In this document: one piece after another, positions 33,396-43,664 of the stretch
Layout of the letters: each line of letters opens with the position of its first letter
Position numbering within the stretch: the stretch's first letter is position 1
DNA from: Verrucomicrobiota bacterium
GTDB lineage: Bacteria > Chlamydiota > Chlamydiia > Chlamydiales > Rhabdochlamydiaceae
Direction of reading: 5' to 3'
NCBI GenBank assembly: GCA_018240065.1
Contig: JAFEGH010000009.1
Location: 62,001 to 126,000 of the forward strand
DNA: 64,000 nt
The notes under the pieces: generated by a model
The model's database searches: none
Seen by the model: the letters and a program-made list of their open reading frames with translations, nothing else
Told to the model about the DNA's origin: nothing
Program-made: the position numbers and the translations under genes

Positions 33396-35087
33396 TCACA
33401 TCTCGTCGCATCCGCGGGTGACGCGGAGCACTTCACTCGACGCTGTCAATCCCTGGATTGCCAGCAGGGCGCCTTCCTGGCGGAGGCCTGTCATTCCGCC
33501 GGCCAAAGCTGCCCGCTGCAGCTCGAGGGCATCGGGACTCTGCAACAGCTGTCGCTTGATCGCCGAAGTGACCGGCATCAGTTCATAGATGCCGTGACGT
33601 CCCTTGAATCCCGATCCGAAACAATGGGAGCACCCTTGTCCTTTGCAGAGTTTTCCGTCGGCGAGGGCCTCTCTTGCGATGCCCAGTTCTTTGAGTTCCT
33701 GATCGGAAGGGGTGTAGCTGACGCGGCAAAAGGGACAGATCAGCCTGACCAGACGCTGGGCGAGAACACCGACAACAGAGGAGGTCAGCAGATAAGGCTC
33801 GATCCCCATGTCGACAAGGCGCGTGAGCGCGGAAGGAGCGTCGTTGGTGTGGAGGGTGCTCAAGACAAGATGGCCTGTCAGGGAAGACTGGATGGCGATC
33901 TCCGCAGTCTCCTTATCGCGGATCTCTCCGATCATGATCACGTCGGGGTCCTGGCGCAGGATATGGCGCAGGCCTGTCGCAAAACTCAGGTTGATCTTAT
34001 GGTTGACGCCGATCTGGGCCATCCCCTGCAGCTTGAATTCAACGGGGTCTTCGATCGTCATGATGTTCATTTCTGAATTGTTGATTTCCGAAAGGGCGCT
34101 GTAAAGCGTGGTCGTCTTCCCGCTTCCCGTCGGGCCGGTGACAAGCACGATCCCCTCGCTCAATGTGACCAGTTTGGAAAAGGCCGACAGCATCGGAGGA
34201 CGCATGCCGATTTTATTGAGGCCGAGGAGGACGTTGCCCTTATCAAGGATACGCAGAACGATCCTTTCGCCGAAGACGACAGGAACTGTACTGACGCGGA
34301 AGTCGATCTGGCGCCCGCCCATGGTCAGCTTGATCCTGCCGTCCTGAGGCAGGCGGTGTTCCGCGATATCGAGCCGCGCCATGACCTTAATGCGGGTGAT
34401 GAGCTGGGACTGGAACTCTTTGGGAGGCGCGTGCCGCTCCTGAAGCACGCCATCGATCCTGTAGCGCACGCCAAGTCCGTTTTCCATCGGCTCGAAGTGG
34501 ATGTCGGAGGCTCCTTGCTGGATCGCTTCGGCAAGCATGACGTTGAGCATGCGGATGACCGGAGATTCGGCGCTCTTCTCCAGGAGGTCGTAGCCATCTT
34601 CCTGGTCAATGCTGACATCGGGAGTATCGTGCTGAAGGCTGGCGATGTACTCAGAGGCCTCGTTCTCTTTCTGGTGGTAACAGAGTTCGATCGCCTCATC
34701 GAGGGCTGCCTTGGATGCAAGAGCTTCTCTGACTTCCTTTCGAGTGAGGCAGCGCACCTCTTCGAGGATCTCCAGATCGAAGGGATGGACCATTGCCACG
34801 AGGAGAACTCCCTCATTTTCTTCCAAAGGAAGAAGCAGGCGGCTTTTGGCGAATGCATACGGAAGCTTGGCGATCTTCTCTTTGACGAAGGGAAATTCGG
34901 AGAGGTCGGTAAAATAAGGCAGATTGAAACGCCTTGCGATCTCCTCCGGATCTCCCATGTTCTTCTGAGGATGGGCCTTGGGAGCGGCTGCGGCAGGTGT
35001 TGCGGGAGCCGTCTTTCCTGTCGATTTAATAGCCTGGACCAGATCCCCGATGAACTCCCTGATCCTGCTATTCTGAACCTTAGACAT
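33396..35087 (-). CDS. gspE: Type II secretion ATPase GspE
   Basis: Cytoplasmic hexameric ATPase, 563 residues. The N1E-like region at about 45-150 precedes the ATPase core: Walker A GPTGSGKTT (318-326), Asp-box IEDPVE (345-350), Walker B VIMIGEIRD (383-391) and the His box GHLVLSTLHTND. A Cys-rich zinc motif is present at Cys451, Cys454, Cys481 and Cys486, with a further Cys489, as in GspE C-M domains. Its ATG overlaps the gspD stop by 8 bases, implying coupled translation. It powers pseudopilus assembly. Confidence 0.97.
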   Translation of the reverse strand: MSKVQNSRIREFIGDLVQAIKSTGKTAPATPAAAAPKAHPQKNMGDPEEIARRFNLPYFTDLSEFPFVKEKIAKLPYAFAKSRLLLPLEENEGVLLVAMVHPFDLEILEEVRCLTRKEVREALASKAALDEAIELCYHQKENEASEYIASLQHDTPDVSIDQEDGYDLLEKSAESPVIRMLNVMLAEAIQQGASDIHFEPMENGLGVRYRIDGVLQERHAPPKEFQSQLITRIKVMARLDIAEHRLPQDGRIKLTMGGRQIDFRVSTVPVVFGERIVLRILDKGNVLLGLNKIGMRPPMLSAFSKLVTLSEGIVLVTGPTGSGKTTTLYSALSEINNSEMNIMTIEDPVEFKLQGMAQIGVNHKINLSFATGLRHILRQDPDVIMIGEIRDKETAEIAIQSSLTGHLVLSTLHTNDAPSALTRLVDMGIEPYLLTSSVVGVLAQRLVRLICPFCRVSYTPSDQELKELGIAREALADGKLCKGQGCSHCFGSGFKGRHGIYELMPVTSAIKRQLLQSPDALELQRAALAGGMTGLRQEGALLAIQGLTASSEVLRVTRGCDEM

Positions 35088-37404
35088 TGCTGTTACCGAA
35101 CAAGGCTTTAAAGCTGTTTTGGAAGTACTTCTTGCGCTCTTTCTCCTGCGCTTCGATGACGCGCTCCAGATATTCCGGGATGTCGCCGGGACGCTTCATC
35201 ACTTCTTCATTTCGGATCTTGATCAGCTCCTCTTCCGGATCCAGGACGAGGGTCGGCGTGATGAAGATGAACATTTCGGTGCTATTGTTGGACAGCTTCA
35301 TCGAACCGAAAAGCTTGCCGATACCCGGGATATCGCCCAGGAAAGGGACTTTCTCTTCGTTGTCCATCGTCGCTTTGCGGCGCAGGCCCCCGAGGATGAT
35401 CGTTTGTCCGTCCAGGACGCGCACTTCGTTCTCGATGTGGCGGCGGTGGACGAGGGGGCGGTCGTCCTCATGCTTGTGCTGCGGGGTGTCGAACGTGATA
35501 TTGGTCTGAAGGGTGACAAACCCCTTGCCCTCGGAAATGAGGTCTTCCGTATCGGGCATGTGGATCGTCGGGGTCATGATCATTGTGATCCCGTACTGGG
35601 CCCGCGAGAAGGACTTTTCAAAGGCGATCCCTTTATTTGTGTCGACGGGGGCCGCGCCGTTGTTGATCGAAATCTCTTCGACGATCGAGATCGTGGCCGG
35701 TGTTTGGTTGACGGTGATGACAGAGGGAGCGGCGTTGAGTTGGATATCTTCCTGGGTCATCAGGAAATTCAGGGCGAGGTCGTAGGCGGGGAAATGTTTG
35801 GAGCTATGGCCGTGTAATAAAAACTCCAGGACTCCTCGGCCGCGGGGCGCCAGATCAGCCGTATACTGGATCCCATTTTTCTTCGAGCCAAGCTTCAGCA
35901 TGTTCATGCCGTAGCTGTTCTCATTTTTAATCCTCTTCTCAAAGAGCAGCACTTCGATCTGCACCATTTTTTTCGGGACGTCCAGCTTGCGCAGCAGATC
36001 TTTGATTTTTACCAGAGCGTCGCGGCGCACCACCATGAGAAGGTTGCCTGTTTTCGGGTCGGCGATGAAGTGGTCTGTTCCCTGCTCCACTTCAAGAGAG
36101 GCAGAATTGCCGGTTTTCAAAGGGACGGGGGCGACAACAAGTGGAGCTGAGGGAGGAAAGCCGTCAGGAGGAGCTTTAAATTGCGGCCCTTGAGAATTGA
36201 AATTCATGTCGAGTTCTTTATTGGCCTCGGTCGACGAGACGAGGAGCGAATTATAGACTTTTTCAAGGACCTTCGAGAGATCTTCCGGATTGCTGTGGCG
36301 GCACTGGTACAGATATACCGTCATCTCGGCGGGGTCCTGAAGCTGCTCTTCCGTCTCCTTGACGATCTTCTCGGCGCGGTCGACGACCTCTTCCTGTCCA
36401 ATGAGGATGAGCGCATTGCCCTGGCCAAGCGAGAAGATGTTCAGCCCTTCCTGGTCGGGCTTGCCAAAAGGAGGACGGTTCTTTTCAATGGCCTCGCCAA
36501 AGAAAGACTGGAGGATCTTCTCCATCTCGCGCACTGCCATCTTGTTCACAGGCACAACACGGGAAACTTTGCCCTGAGCATTCTCCCAGACAGTGTTGTA
36601 CAGGTCGATGAGTTTGGAAACTTCCGATTTGACAGCGATGATCGCGATTTTGGGTCCGATCTGATAGACAAAAGTCTGTTTTGCATCGGCGAAACGCTCG
36701 AAGAACTGAAAGGAGCTCCTGACCTGTTCAACGGGCGGGGTAAAGACATAGAACAGGCGGGTGTTTTCGGGAATCCACTGCAATTCCTGGGGAGAGGAAG
36801 CGATCCCCTGGATCGCGGAAGGATCCTGCTTTAAAATGTAAAGCTGCCTTACATAGGAATTCACTTTTTTGACGCCGACGCCGTTATGGGCGAGGATGAT
36901 CTCCAGCATTTCGCTCCAAGACTCCCTGGGAATCGGGATGTTGGAGTGCATATTGAGCTTAAGGGCAGCCATCTCGGGCGGAACGATAAAAAGATATTCG
37001 AGAGCGCCGTATTCCATGACGAGCTGGGCAAGCGTCGTCTCTTCCTGGTCCCAGAGAGCATACCCCTCTTCATCCCGCTTGGATTCCCCGACAACGGAGT
37101 CGCGCCACGTCATTTCGAGGGTATGGATCTGCGATTTAATCTCGTTCGTCCGTCCCAGGAGCTCATGAAAGGCCCGCTCGTCAGCGCCTTCGGCGTGCAG
37201 CTGCTCGGCCTTGAGATAGCATGTGTTAAGATCGGACCTCAGAGCTGTGAGCTGCTGGTTGAAATCCTTGATCATGAAGTCAATCCCGCCGCTGCCATCG
37301 GAGGGCTTGGAGGAGCCGCTGGCCATTTTTTCAGCAATGGTCTGGGAAAACGTGACTTCGCCTGCAGTACAGAAAAGTGCTGTGAGGAGAACAAATTTTT
37401 TCAT
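35080..37404 (-). CDS. gspD: Type II secretion secretin GspD
   Basis: Outer-membrane channel of the type II system, 774 residues, with a signal peptide (MKKFVLLTALFCTAGEVTFS). Periplasmic N domains occupy roughly 130-480; the secretin beta-barrel domain follows at about 510-720, with VPFLGDIPGIGKLFGS and FIFITPTLV near its end. The C-terminal 60 residues are charged and may serve pilotin-like binding, which is inference. The start forms a 4-base overlap with the stop of the upstream gene. Confidence 0.95.
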   Translation of the reverse strand: MKKFVLLTALFCTAGEVTFSQTIAEKMASGSSKPSDGSGGIDFMIKDFNQQLTALRSDLNTCYLKAEQLHAEGADERAFHELLGRTNEIKSQIHTLEMTWRDSVVGESKRDEEGYALWDQEETTLAQLVMEYGALEYLFIVPPEMAALKLNMHSNIPIPRESWSEMLEIILAHNGVGVKKVNSYVRQLYILKQDPSAIQGIASSPQELQWIPENTRLFYVFTPPVEQVRSSFQFFERFADAKQTFVYQIGPKIAIIAVKSEVSKLIDLYNTVWENAQGKVSRVVPVNKMAVREMEKILQSFFGEAIEKNRPPFGKPDQEGLNIFSLGQGNALILIGQEEVVDRAEKIVKETEEQLQDPAEMTVYLYQCRHSNPEDLSKVLEKVYNSLLVSSTEANKELDMNFNSQGPQFKAPPDGFPPSAPLVVAPVPLKTGNSASLEVEQGTDHFIADPKTGNLLMVVRRDALVKIKDLLRKLDVPKKMVQIEVLLFEKRIKNENSYGMNMLKLGSKKNGIQYTADLAPRGRGVLEFLLHGHSSKHFPAYDLALNFLMTQEDIQLNAAPSVITVNQTPATISIVEEISINNGAAPVDTNKGIAFEKSFSRAQYGITMIMTPTIHMPDTEDLISEGKGFVTLQTNITFDTPQHKHEDDRPLVHRRHIENEVRVLDGQTIILGGLRRKATMDNEEKVPFLGDIPGIGKLFGSMKLSNNSTEMFIFITPTLVLDPEEELIKIRNEEVMKRPGDIPEYLERVIEAQEKERKKYFQNSFKALFGNSNV

Positions 37405-38699
37405 GCTGCCCTCTTCTCGCCGGATTGGAGCGGCTTTCTTTTGCGGGATGTTTTGCCTTGAGGCTTCTCAGCGTCGATCGGAATCGAGAGCGGCTGCACC
37501 TGGGTTCGCGTCTCGTCGAATAAATGTCCCTTCATTACAGACCGTCCCTGCTCTTTTTCAATCCCATCAAAAATCAGTAGATCGCCTTTCAAACGATGGT
37601 GCAGATAATGCTCGATATCCTCAGATCTGCGCAAGTTTCGCCAGCCAGTGGGCGTTTTTAGCAGCCAGTCCCCTTGTTTGATGATCACACGCCGCTTACC
37701 GAATGCGCAGCTGACCTGGGTTCCGCTCCTTAAGCGGATGGAGGACGGCATCATCTCGGGCTTCATCTGGAGGCGCCCCGGCTTCTCCATCTCGATCTTG
37801 ACCTGCACCGGATAGAAGCCTGTTTCGTCCCACGCTTCGATGTCCAGGGACTTGCCCGACGCCGACTTGACGCAGGCTACAGGAAGGTTCTCTTTGAGAT
37901 CTTCCAAAGAGACAAGTCGCCACTCCCCGTCATCATACTGTAAATGGTCCCCTGGAGAGACGAACAGGGCATAAAAGCCGGCCCCTTTCGCAAGCTCCAG
38001 CACCACCTTGTCCTTCCAGCCGGCATATTCGCGACCTCCATACTTTAGGATCAGCAAATCCTGCGAGAAGCTCCGGGCGGCCTTGAGGTCTTTGACGAAA
38101 GGCATTTGCATTGGGTTGTAGCGGGCAGGAATTCCTCCCTGCTGGGCGATAATGAACTGCCCCTTTTCTTCACCTGTCTTGCCGTCCTTTGCCACGAGCT
38201 TTCTACTCGCTTCCACGAGGACCGCGCCATTGTCCAGAAGGATCGGCTTCACGCATAGCCCTGTCGCAGTTTCCGACGCGTGCAGCCCTTTGCCCTGCTC
38301 GCTTTCTTTCAAGTAAAGCGGATGGCCATTGGATAGGGTAAGCTGCTCCTTGCCGTTTTTGAGCGCGATCAGGATTTTGGCATCTCTTGAGTCGATGTCC
38401 GGACGGCTGTTGTAAGCAATGAGAGCCAGCTCGTCTGCAAGACGCGAGACCCAGCCCAGCGCATGGCGGGGATGCAGCGCTAGCGCCCCTGTCCCGATCG
38501 CCTCATAAGGAAAAAACGCCCTTCCCCCTTTTTGAGAAGATCCGGTTCTCTGAATCGCAAAACCATTTGAGTCCCAGGGGTATAAAAAGAAGAAAAGGAG
38601 CATTCCCGCAGCAGCAGCAGCAAGAGCGAAGGCTGCATAGCGCACGCTCTGTTTTAACCATCGGTCGATATGCAATGTCGAAGGTGGAAATATCAACAC
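37401..38699 (-). CDS. Membrane-anchored protein leading the type II secretion operon
   Basis: Protein of 432 residues starting at GTG 38699; no ATG is available near the N-terminus, and GAGGAG lies upstream. One membrane helix at about residues 19-41 (YAAFALAAAAAGMLLFFFLYP) is followed by a long periplasmic domain and a Lys/Arg-rich tail. No domain was recognised. Its place directly before gspD with a 4-base overlap suggests the role normally held by GspC or a secretin-interacting inner-membrane partner, but no homology to GspC could be read. It could also be a chlamydia-specific component. Confidence 0.85.
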   Translation of the reverse strand: MLIFPPSTLHIDRWLKQSVRYAAFALAAAAAGMLLFFFLYPWDSNGFAIQRTGSSQKGGRAFFPYEAIGTGALALHPRHALGWVSRLADELALIAYNSRPDIDSRDAKILIALKNGKEQLTLSNGHPLYLKESEQGKGLHASETATGLCVKPILLDNGAVLVEASRKLVAKDGKTGEEKGQFIIAQQGGIPARYNPMQMPFVKDLKAARSFSQDLLILKYGGREYAGWKDKVVLELAKGAGFYALFVSPGDHLQYDDGEWRLVSLEDLKENLPVACVKSASGKSLDIEAWDETGFYPVQVKIEMEKPGRLQMKPEMMPSSIRLRSGTQVSCAFGKRRVIIKQGDWLLKTPTGWRNLRRSEDIEHYLHHRLKGDLLIFDGIEKEQGRSVMKGHLFDETRTQVQPLSIPIDAEKPQGKTSRKRKPLQSGEKRAA

Positions 38700-38928
38700 G
38701 GCGAATTATACTCCTCAAATGAGTAGCAGATTTGGAGAGTCTAGGGCATTTATAAAATAAACGAAAGGGTGAATTCATAGAGGAAGACGATGAATTGAGT
38801 GTCGCATTTCCTCCGAACTGCATGATGGGTAGCAAACTCGGAATCTGAAAAATCGGAATTAAGTTGCTAAAAAAATAAATTAATACTTTAATCTTAATTA
38901 AGAGAGTTGATTATATTTTAGAGGGTTT

Positions 38929-39315
38929 ATGGACGGGAATAAATCGAAAGAGGGAGTCTCAGTGAAAGAAATCGAAGAGTTTACAAAAAAACACCGCTTC
39001 GAAGTGTTTTTCTGCCTCGCTTTCGTATTGGCTTGCTTTTTCACTTTTGTCATGTGGGGGCCGGGCTGGTCCGTCGTCGCCGCAGCTGTAGGAGCAATTC
39101 TGGGCATCCTTCTCTCAGGCAAAGTGACCCATTTCTCGAAGATGGTCTTCCAGTTCATCTTTAAACATGAACAAACGACTCAGCTGGTTCTGGGGATTGT
39201 CTTCCTGATTCTGGCGATCTTCATTCCACCGCTCTATTTCCTTCTCCTCGGCCTGCACGGCGGCAAAGACATGCACCATTGGGCAATCGAAATCTATAAT
39301 CAGAAGTCTCGCTAA
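38929..39315 (+). CDS. Small multi-helix membrane protein
   Basis: Protein of 128 residues; GAGGG precedes ATG 38929. The N-terminal 25 residues are charged. Hydrophobic segments follow at about 26-44, 46-64 and 83-108. The chain ends in a charged tail. The upstream region is very AT-rich and contains ATTATATTTTAG directly before the ribosome site, a string also found before the small gene at 49019. No family was recognised; the pattern is compatible with a chlamydia-specific membrane protein. It converges on the next gene with one base between the stop codons. Confidence 0.8.
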   Translation: MDGNKSKEGVSVKEIEEFTKKHRFEVFFCLAFVLACFFTFVMWGPGWSVVAAAVGAILGILLSGKVTHFSKMVFQFIFKHEQTTQLVLGIVFLILAIFIPPLYFLLLGLHGGKDMHHWAIEIYNQKSR

Positions 39316-39316
39316 C

Positions 39317-40099
39317 CTACTGGGTTAATTCCTTTTTTCTCTGCTCGATAAAGTCGAGCAGAGAAACATCTCCCTGCGTAAAGTTCTGCGCCAAAAGAGC
39401 ATAAGCTTCAGGATCGTACATCTTCATATTCACAGGGCGCTCTTTCCATCCGGCATTTTTCACCAGCTCCTCCCACGCTTTCAGCTCCCCTTCTTTGGAA
39501 CCGACCTGTCTTTCGAGAGCGGCGATCCTGAGCAGGTTATAGGCATAGAGTATTGTGCCCGACTTGACGAACTTGTCGCGCCCTTCCCAGAACGCATCGT
39601 CCTGTTCGAGATCGGCCTTGAGACGCTTGGCCTCTTCGAGGGCCGGTTCAAATTTCCCGTGGGAGATTGCCAGGGTGTTGTCTGTGAACCGGGAATAGTA
39701 CGGAGTGGTCAGCTCGCGGGTCCTCTTCAGAGCAGCGCTGATGTACCCATCCGCTTTTTTTGTCTCGCCGAGCGAAAGCAGGCGCTGGGCGATATGGTTC
39801 CCGAACTTCGCCTGGAGCTCCGGATGGCGGGAGAGCGGTTTTTCGAGGTTCTTGAGAGCTTTGGGATCCGATTCTTCCCCTTCGCTCCATACACTGAAGG
39901 CATTTTGCGCCTCCAAATAGTCAGACTTGCTGCCGACGGAAAATTTCCCCATTAGCTGAAAAAGGCAAAAAGAGAGCACGAACAAGCTGAGGAAAGAGAA
40001 AAGGATCGTTTTGCTATGTTCTGATATCCAGTCGGCGCAAAACGCTTTGGCGAAGGCAGCGCGCCCGATCGGAAGCTGCTCTTCTGGTTGCTTGCTCAT
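39317..40099 (-). CDS. Membrane-anchored TPR-like protein
   Basis: Protein of 260 residues, start ATG 40099 with GGGAGG upstream. A cytoplasmic N-terminus of about 30 residues precedes one helix (about 31-52, TILFSFLSLFVLSFCLFQL). The remainder is helical with TPR-like units (GNHIAQRLLSLGETKKADGYISAAL, ILYAYNLLRIAALERQVG). The layout recalls YfgM-type periplasmic TPR ancillary proteins, but the match is by architecture only. Role unknown. Confidence 0.8.
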   Translation of the reverse strand: MSKQPEEQLPIGRAAFAKAFCADWISEHSKTILFSFLSLFVLSFCLFQLMGKFSVGSKSDYLEAQNAFSVWSEGEESDPKALKNLEKPLSRHPELQAKFGNHIAQRLLSLGETKKADGYISAALKRTRELTTPYYSRFTDNTLAISHGKFEPALEEAKRLKADLEQDDAFWEGRDKFVKSGTILYAYNLLRIAALERQVGSKEGELKAWEELVKNAGWKERPVNMKMYDPEAYALLAQNFTQGDVSLLDFIEQRKKELTQ

Positions 40100-40215
40100 G
40101 GAACCTCCCTTAAGGATGCCGTTTAATCGTGTCGATGCTGCTCATCAAAAATACTTTTAGGGGAAATCATAATTTCGAGGGGAATTAATTCCGAGAGGGA
40201 ATTTTGTAAAGGGTC

Positions 40216-40248
40216 AAAAAAATCCCCCTCCTGGAACAAGAGGGGGAT
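40216..40248 (-). terminator. Intrinsic terminator of the glucan-binding-like protein gene
   Basis: A nine-pair stem (40222-40230 with 40240-40248) and nine-base loop, followed on the minus strand by six T (complement of the A-run 40216-40221). It lies 16 bases beyond the stop of the gene at 40265. Confidence 0.85.
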
Positions 40249-40264
40249 AAGGGGTGAATCCAGA

Positions 40265-41320
40265 TTAGAATCTAGGAGTGATTTCGAGGGTCTTGCCGTT
40301 TTCAGCTTTAAAGTTCTCTCCTTGCGACCACTGCTGGTCGTTGAGAAGGACTTTAAACTCGAAGCTGCCTAAGTCTGCGGCCGATTCGAGAACGTACTTA
40401 CCGCCTACCGATTTCATTTCCAAGCCTTTCTCCCAGCTCATACCAGGACCTGTGCCGCGGATAAAAACCTTATTGCTGCCCGCGTCTAAATTGATAACGA
40501 CGGGAACTTTAGGGATGACTAGCGCCGGCACGACTTCCTGTGATTTTTCCGCTTCGAGCGTGCGGTTGGCTCCGCCCTCCCATTGAGCGTCATCAAGGAG
40601 GATTTTATATTCGACTTTTCCTGTCAGCCCTTGCATGCGGTAGACGTAGGTCTCATCGTCGATCTTTTCCAGCGCCTTGCCTTTACTCCAATCGAGATCG
40701 CCGCCCTGGCCGCGGATCGTCAGAGAGTGCCCGAAAGGGACCTTGCTCTTGACTGTGATCGCCGTCACAACAGGCGCGGATGGTTTAGTCGCGATAGCAA
40801 TACCTGAAGTTAGTGCAGGAGACGGATCGGCTTTTCTTGGTCTAAGGGTAGATAGGGGTTTTCTTGCTCCTTCCTTGAAACCAGGACGGCTTGTCGTCAG
40901 AAACGTCAGTCCATGAATACTCGTTCTATTTGTTTTTGCTCCGGTTGAGCCTAGCGTTGGAACGACCTCCGTGGTTTGAGAAGAATGTTCGTTTTGTACC
41001 GGAGCTTTTTCTTCTGAGGTCGATGTTTGAGCAACTTCGACGGGAGGAGTTACAGGCTTTTGCTGAACAAAATCAGATGGAATAAAAGTTTCGCAACGCT
41101 TGATCAGCGATGGAATGCCTTTATCTACTAAGGCAAGGCCCATCATCGCAGCTGGGGTTTTTTGAACGATGTCCTTGATTTTACCCCTCATCGCCTCGAG
41201 TTCGCCTTTTGCTTGGGTAATCTGCTCTAAAGGGGTAGAAGAAGAGAAGCCTTCGACTGTCGATTTGAGAACTTTGAATTCCTGGGAAACGACTTGGGCT
41301 GGATTAAGGCGTAAGCTCAT
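40265..41320 (-). CDS. Protein with two tandem carbohydrate-binding-like modules
   Basis: Protein of 351 residues from ATG 41320, with AAGGA six bases upstream. The N-terminal 75 residues are helical; about 80-190 is low complexity and Ser/Thr/Pro-rich. Two related beta-rich modules of about 75 residues follow. The first has LTIRGQGGDLDW, VEYKILLDD and WEGGANRTL; the second has VFIRGTGPGMSW, FEFKVLLND and WSQGENF. This pattern (exposed Trp, YK/FK strand, WE-G-N turn) resembles starch/glycogen-binding modules of the CBM20 type. There is no signal peptide and no catalytic domain. It may bind glycogen inside the cell or be secreted to the host. The AT-rich upstream region fits the orphan-gene group. 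Confidence 0.82.
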   Translation of the reverse strand: MSLRLNPAQVVSQEFKVLKSTVEGFSSSTPLEQITQAKGELEAMRGKIKDIVQKTPAAMMGLALVDKGIPSLIKRCETFIPSDFVQQKPVTPPVEVAQTSTSEEKAPVQNEHSSQTTEVVPTLGSTGAKTNRTSIHGLTFLTTSRPGFKEGARKPLSTLRPRKADPSPALTSGIAIATKPSAPVVTAITVKSKVPFGHSLTIRGQGGDLDWSKGKALEKIDDETYVYRMQGLTGKVEYKILLDDAQWEGGANRTLEAEKSQEVVPALVIPKVPVVINLDAGSNKVFIRGTGPGMSWEKGLEMKSVGGKYVLESAADLGSFEFKVLLNDQQWSQGENFKAENGKTLEITPRF

Positions 41321-41514
41321 AATTATTCCTTTGTAAAAAATTGTTTTTAAATTAGTTTCCTTTGCTAACAAGTAAATTGTTATATATGCGTTAAATTTTA
41401 CACTAGAATGGAGTTTAAATTAAGAACTTAATGCCACTTTAAAACGAAAGACCGCAATATAATTATTTTAATCCTTAAAAAACAAAACGCAATGCCCTCT
41501 TATTGAGCGACTTG

Positions 41515-41542
41515 TGAATTTAAAAATATCATTTTAAATTCA
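41515..41542. repeat. Perfect 11-base inverted repeat spanning the copA stop codon
   Basis: Arms 41515-41525 and 41532-41542 are exact reverse complements with a 6-base loop. The stem is almost all A/T, so it would be a weak terminator at most. Confidence 0.5.
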
Positions 41543-43664
41543 TGGGCCTGCGGGCGAGAAGAAGGGAGTTCGCGACCACGGAGATCGAGCTCAGAGCCAT
41601 CGCGATCCCTGCTATCAGGGGGTTTAGAAGCCCCAGGGCGGCGATCGGGAGCCCCAGACAGTTGTAGGCAAAAGCAAAAAAGAGGTTCTGTCGAATGGTG
41701 CGGAAAGTCATCCGGGCGAGGAGCACTGTTTTCCCGACGTCGAGAAGCTGAGATTTCATCAGAATTACAGAGGCTGATTCCAGAGCGACATCGTTGCCGG
41801 CGCCAATAGCAAATCCGATATCGGCAGAAGAGAGCGCTGGGGCGTCGTTGATCCCGTCTCCGACCATAGCAGTGACCTCTCCCTTTTTTTTCAGACGGAG
41901 AACATACTCCGCCTTATGCTCGGGAAGAATTTCCCCCTCATAGCCATCGCAGCCGATCGCTTTGGAGACTCGCGCTGCGCTGTTCTTGCGGTCTCCTGTC
42001 AGCAGGTAGACCTTCATTCCGATCTCATGAAAATAAGCGACTGCAGCCCTGGCTTCGGGTCTAACCCTATCGGTCATCAGGAAATAGCCCAGGCACTCCG
42101 TCCCTTTGGCAAGCCCGACGATAAAAACGCTTTCTTCCTTCCAGGAAGCTTCGAATTCAGAGATGTCGACTTTCATCGCCTGCAGAAAAGCGGGCATTCC
42201 CATATAACACGATGTCCCCTGATAGGTTCCGCTAATCCCTTTTCCGGGATAGGCTGTGAAATGGGTGAGCTCAGCGGGAGCGACGTTAAGTTTCTTCAAG
42301 TGCGCGATGATCGCTCTTGAAGCCGGATGGTCGGAAAGGCTGGCAAGTCCCAATGCCAAATTGAGAAACTCACTATTCTGCTTGCGCTGCGTTTCTCTCG
42401 TTTCGAATATCTGGAGTTCCCCTTCCGTGACAGTTCCTGTTTTATCCAGAAGCAATGTGCGGATGTTTTGCGCCATTTCCAGGACCTCGGCGTTTTTGAT
42501 CAGGATTCCCTCCCTGGCCGCTTTTCCGCTTGCAACCATGATGGCAGCCGGGGTCGCAAGCCCGAGCGCACAGGGACAGGCGATGACAAGGACAGCGATC
42601 GCATTGATGAGCCCGTCCACGGGGTCTAATCCGAATGAAGCCCATGCCAAAAACGTCACCAGGGAGAACAGCAATACAAATGGCACGAAGACGGCCGTCA
42701 CTTTATCTGCGATTCTTTGAATGGGCGCTTTGGAAGCTTGCGCCTGTTCGACCATCCGCACAATGTGGCCAAGCGCAGTCTCCGGCCCCACCTGTGTCGC
42801 TTTTGCTTTAAGCAATCCATGCTGATTGACCGTCCCTGCAAAAACCTTGTCTCCTGCATTTTTTTCAACAGGCAGACTTTCTCCGGTCAGCATCGACTCG
42901 TCGATGGTGGAATTCCCCTCAGTTACAATGCCGTCGACCGGCACTCTGTCCCCCGGGCGGACAAGGAAGAGGTCGCCAAGGGCGACCTGATCAGCAGGAA
43001 CCTCTCGCTGCTCTCCCTGCACGACAATGTGCGCCATCTTGGGCTGCAGAGTCATGAGCGCCCGCATGCCGATGTTGGCGCGCTTCCTGGCTTTCATTTC
43101 GAGGACTTTTCCAAGAAGAATGAAAGAGATCAAAAAGGCACTGGTTTCAAAATACAAATGATGAGGGCCGGTTGTGAAAGCGGAATAGAGGCTGTATCCG
43201 TACGCCGCGGTTGTCCCCAGAGCGACAAGAGTGTCCATGTTCGAGGAATAATGCCTAAGCCCCTGCCACGTTCCGTAATAGAAAGGGTAGCCCGCTCCGA
43301 ACTGAACTAGGGTCGCAAGCGCGATCTGCAGCCACAAAGGAAGGGGTAGGTTGAACATGTGGAGAGCAAGCGGAATGCTGCACGCAAAAGCAAGTATCGT
43401 CTGAAAACAAAGCGTGCGGAAAGAACCGTCCTTATGCGCATGCATCGAATCCTGGGGATGCGCGGGATAGCCAAGTTCGGTGATGGCACGCATGATTTGA
43501 TCAGCGCTTGTTTTTTGCGGATCGTAATCGACGCTCGCTTCAGAATTTGCGAAATTAACTGAGGACCTGACGACGCCTGGCACCTGGGCAAGCCTGTTTT
43601 CGATTTTCTGAACACAGGATGCGCAGTTGATCCGATCAATCTTCAGAAGGCATTGCTTGTCCAT
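41529..43664 (-). CDS. copA: Cu(I)-exporting P1B-type ATPase
   Basis: Inner-membrane copper pump, 711 residues. One N-terminal heavy-metal-associated domain has a CxxC at Cys14/Cys17 (INCASC, where GMTCxxC is usual). Eight helices are expected. Core motifs: TGES (260-263), metal-site CPC (363-365), phosphorylation site DKTGT (407-411), SDHPASRAI (the HP motif) and [10 protein letters not shown]. The last helices contain YNCLGLP and MALSS, the Cu(I)-specific residues of subgroup P1B-1. No copper regulator is adjacent. It protects against copper used by phagocytic hosts such as amoebae. Confidence 0.95.
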   Translation of the reverse strand: MDKQCLLKIDRINCASCVQKIENRLAQVPGVVRSSVNFANSEASVDYDPQKTSADQIMRAITELGYPAHPQDSMHAHKDGSFRTLCFQTILAFACSIPLALHMFNLPLPLWLQIALATLVQFGAGYPFYYGTWQGLRHYSSNMDTLVALGTTAAYGYSLYSAFTTGPHHLYFETSAFLISFILLGKVLEMKARKRANIGMRALMTLQPKMAHIVVQGEQREVPADQVALGDLFLVRPGDRVPVDGIVTEGNSTIDESMLTGESLPVEKNAGDKVFAGTVNQHGLLKAKATQVGPETALGHIVRMVEQAQASKAPIQRIADKVTAVFVPFVLLFSLVTFLAWASFGLDPVDGLINAIAVLVIACPCALGLATPAAIMVASGKAAREGILIKNAEVLEMAQNIRTLLLDKTGTVTEGELQIFETRETQRKQNSEFLNLALGLASLSDHPASRAIIAHLKKLNVAPAELTHFTAYPGKGISGTYQGTSCYMGMPAFLQAMKVDISEFEASWKEESVFIVGLAKGTECLGYFLMTDRVRPEARAAVAYFHEIGMKVYLLTGDRKNSAARVSKAIGCDGYEGEILPEHKAEYVLRLKKKGEVTAMVGDGINDAPALSSADIGFAIGAGNDVALESASVILMKSQLLDVGKTVLLARMTFRTIRQNLFFAFAYNCLGLPIAALGLLNPLIAGIAMALSSISVVANSLLLARRPMNLK

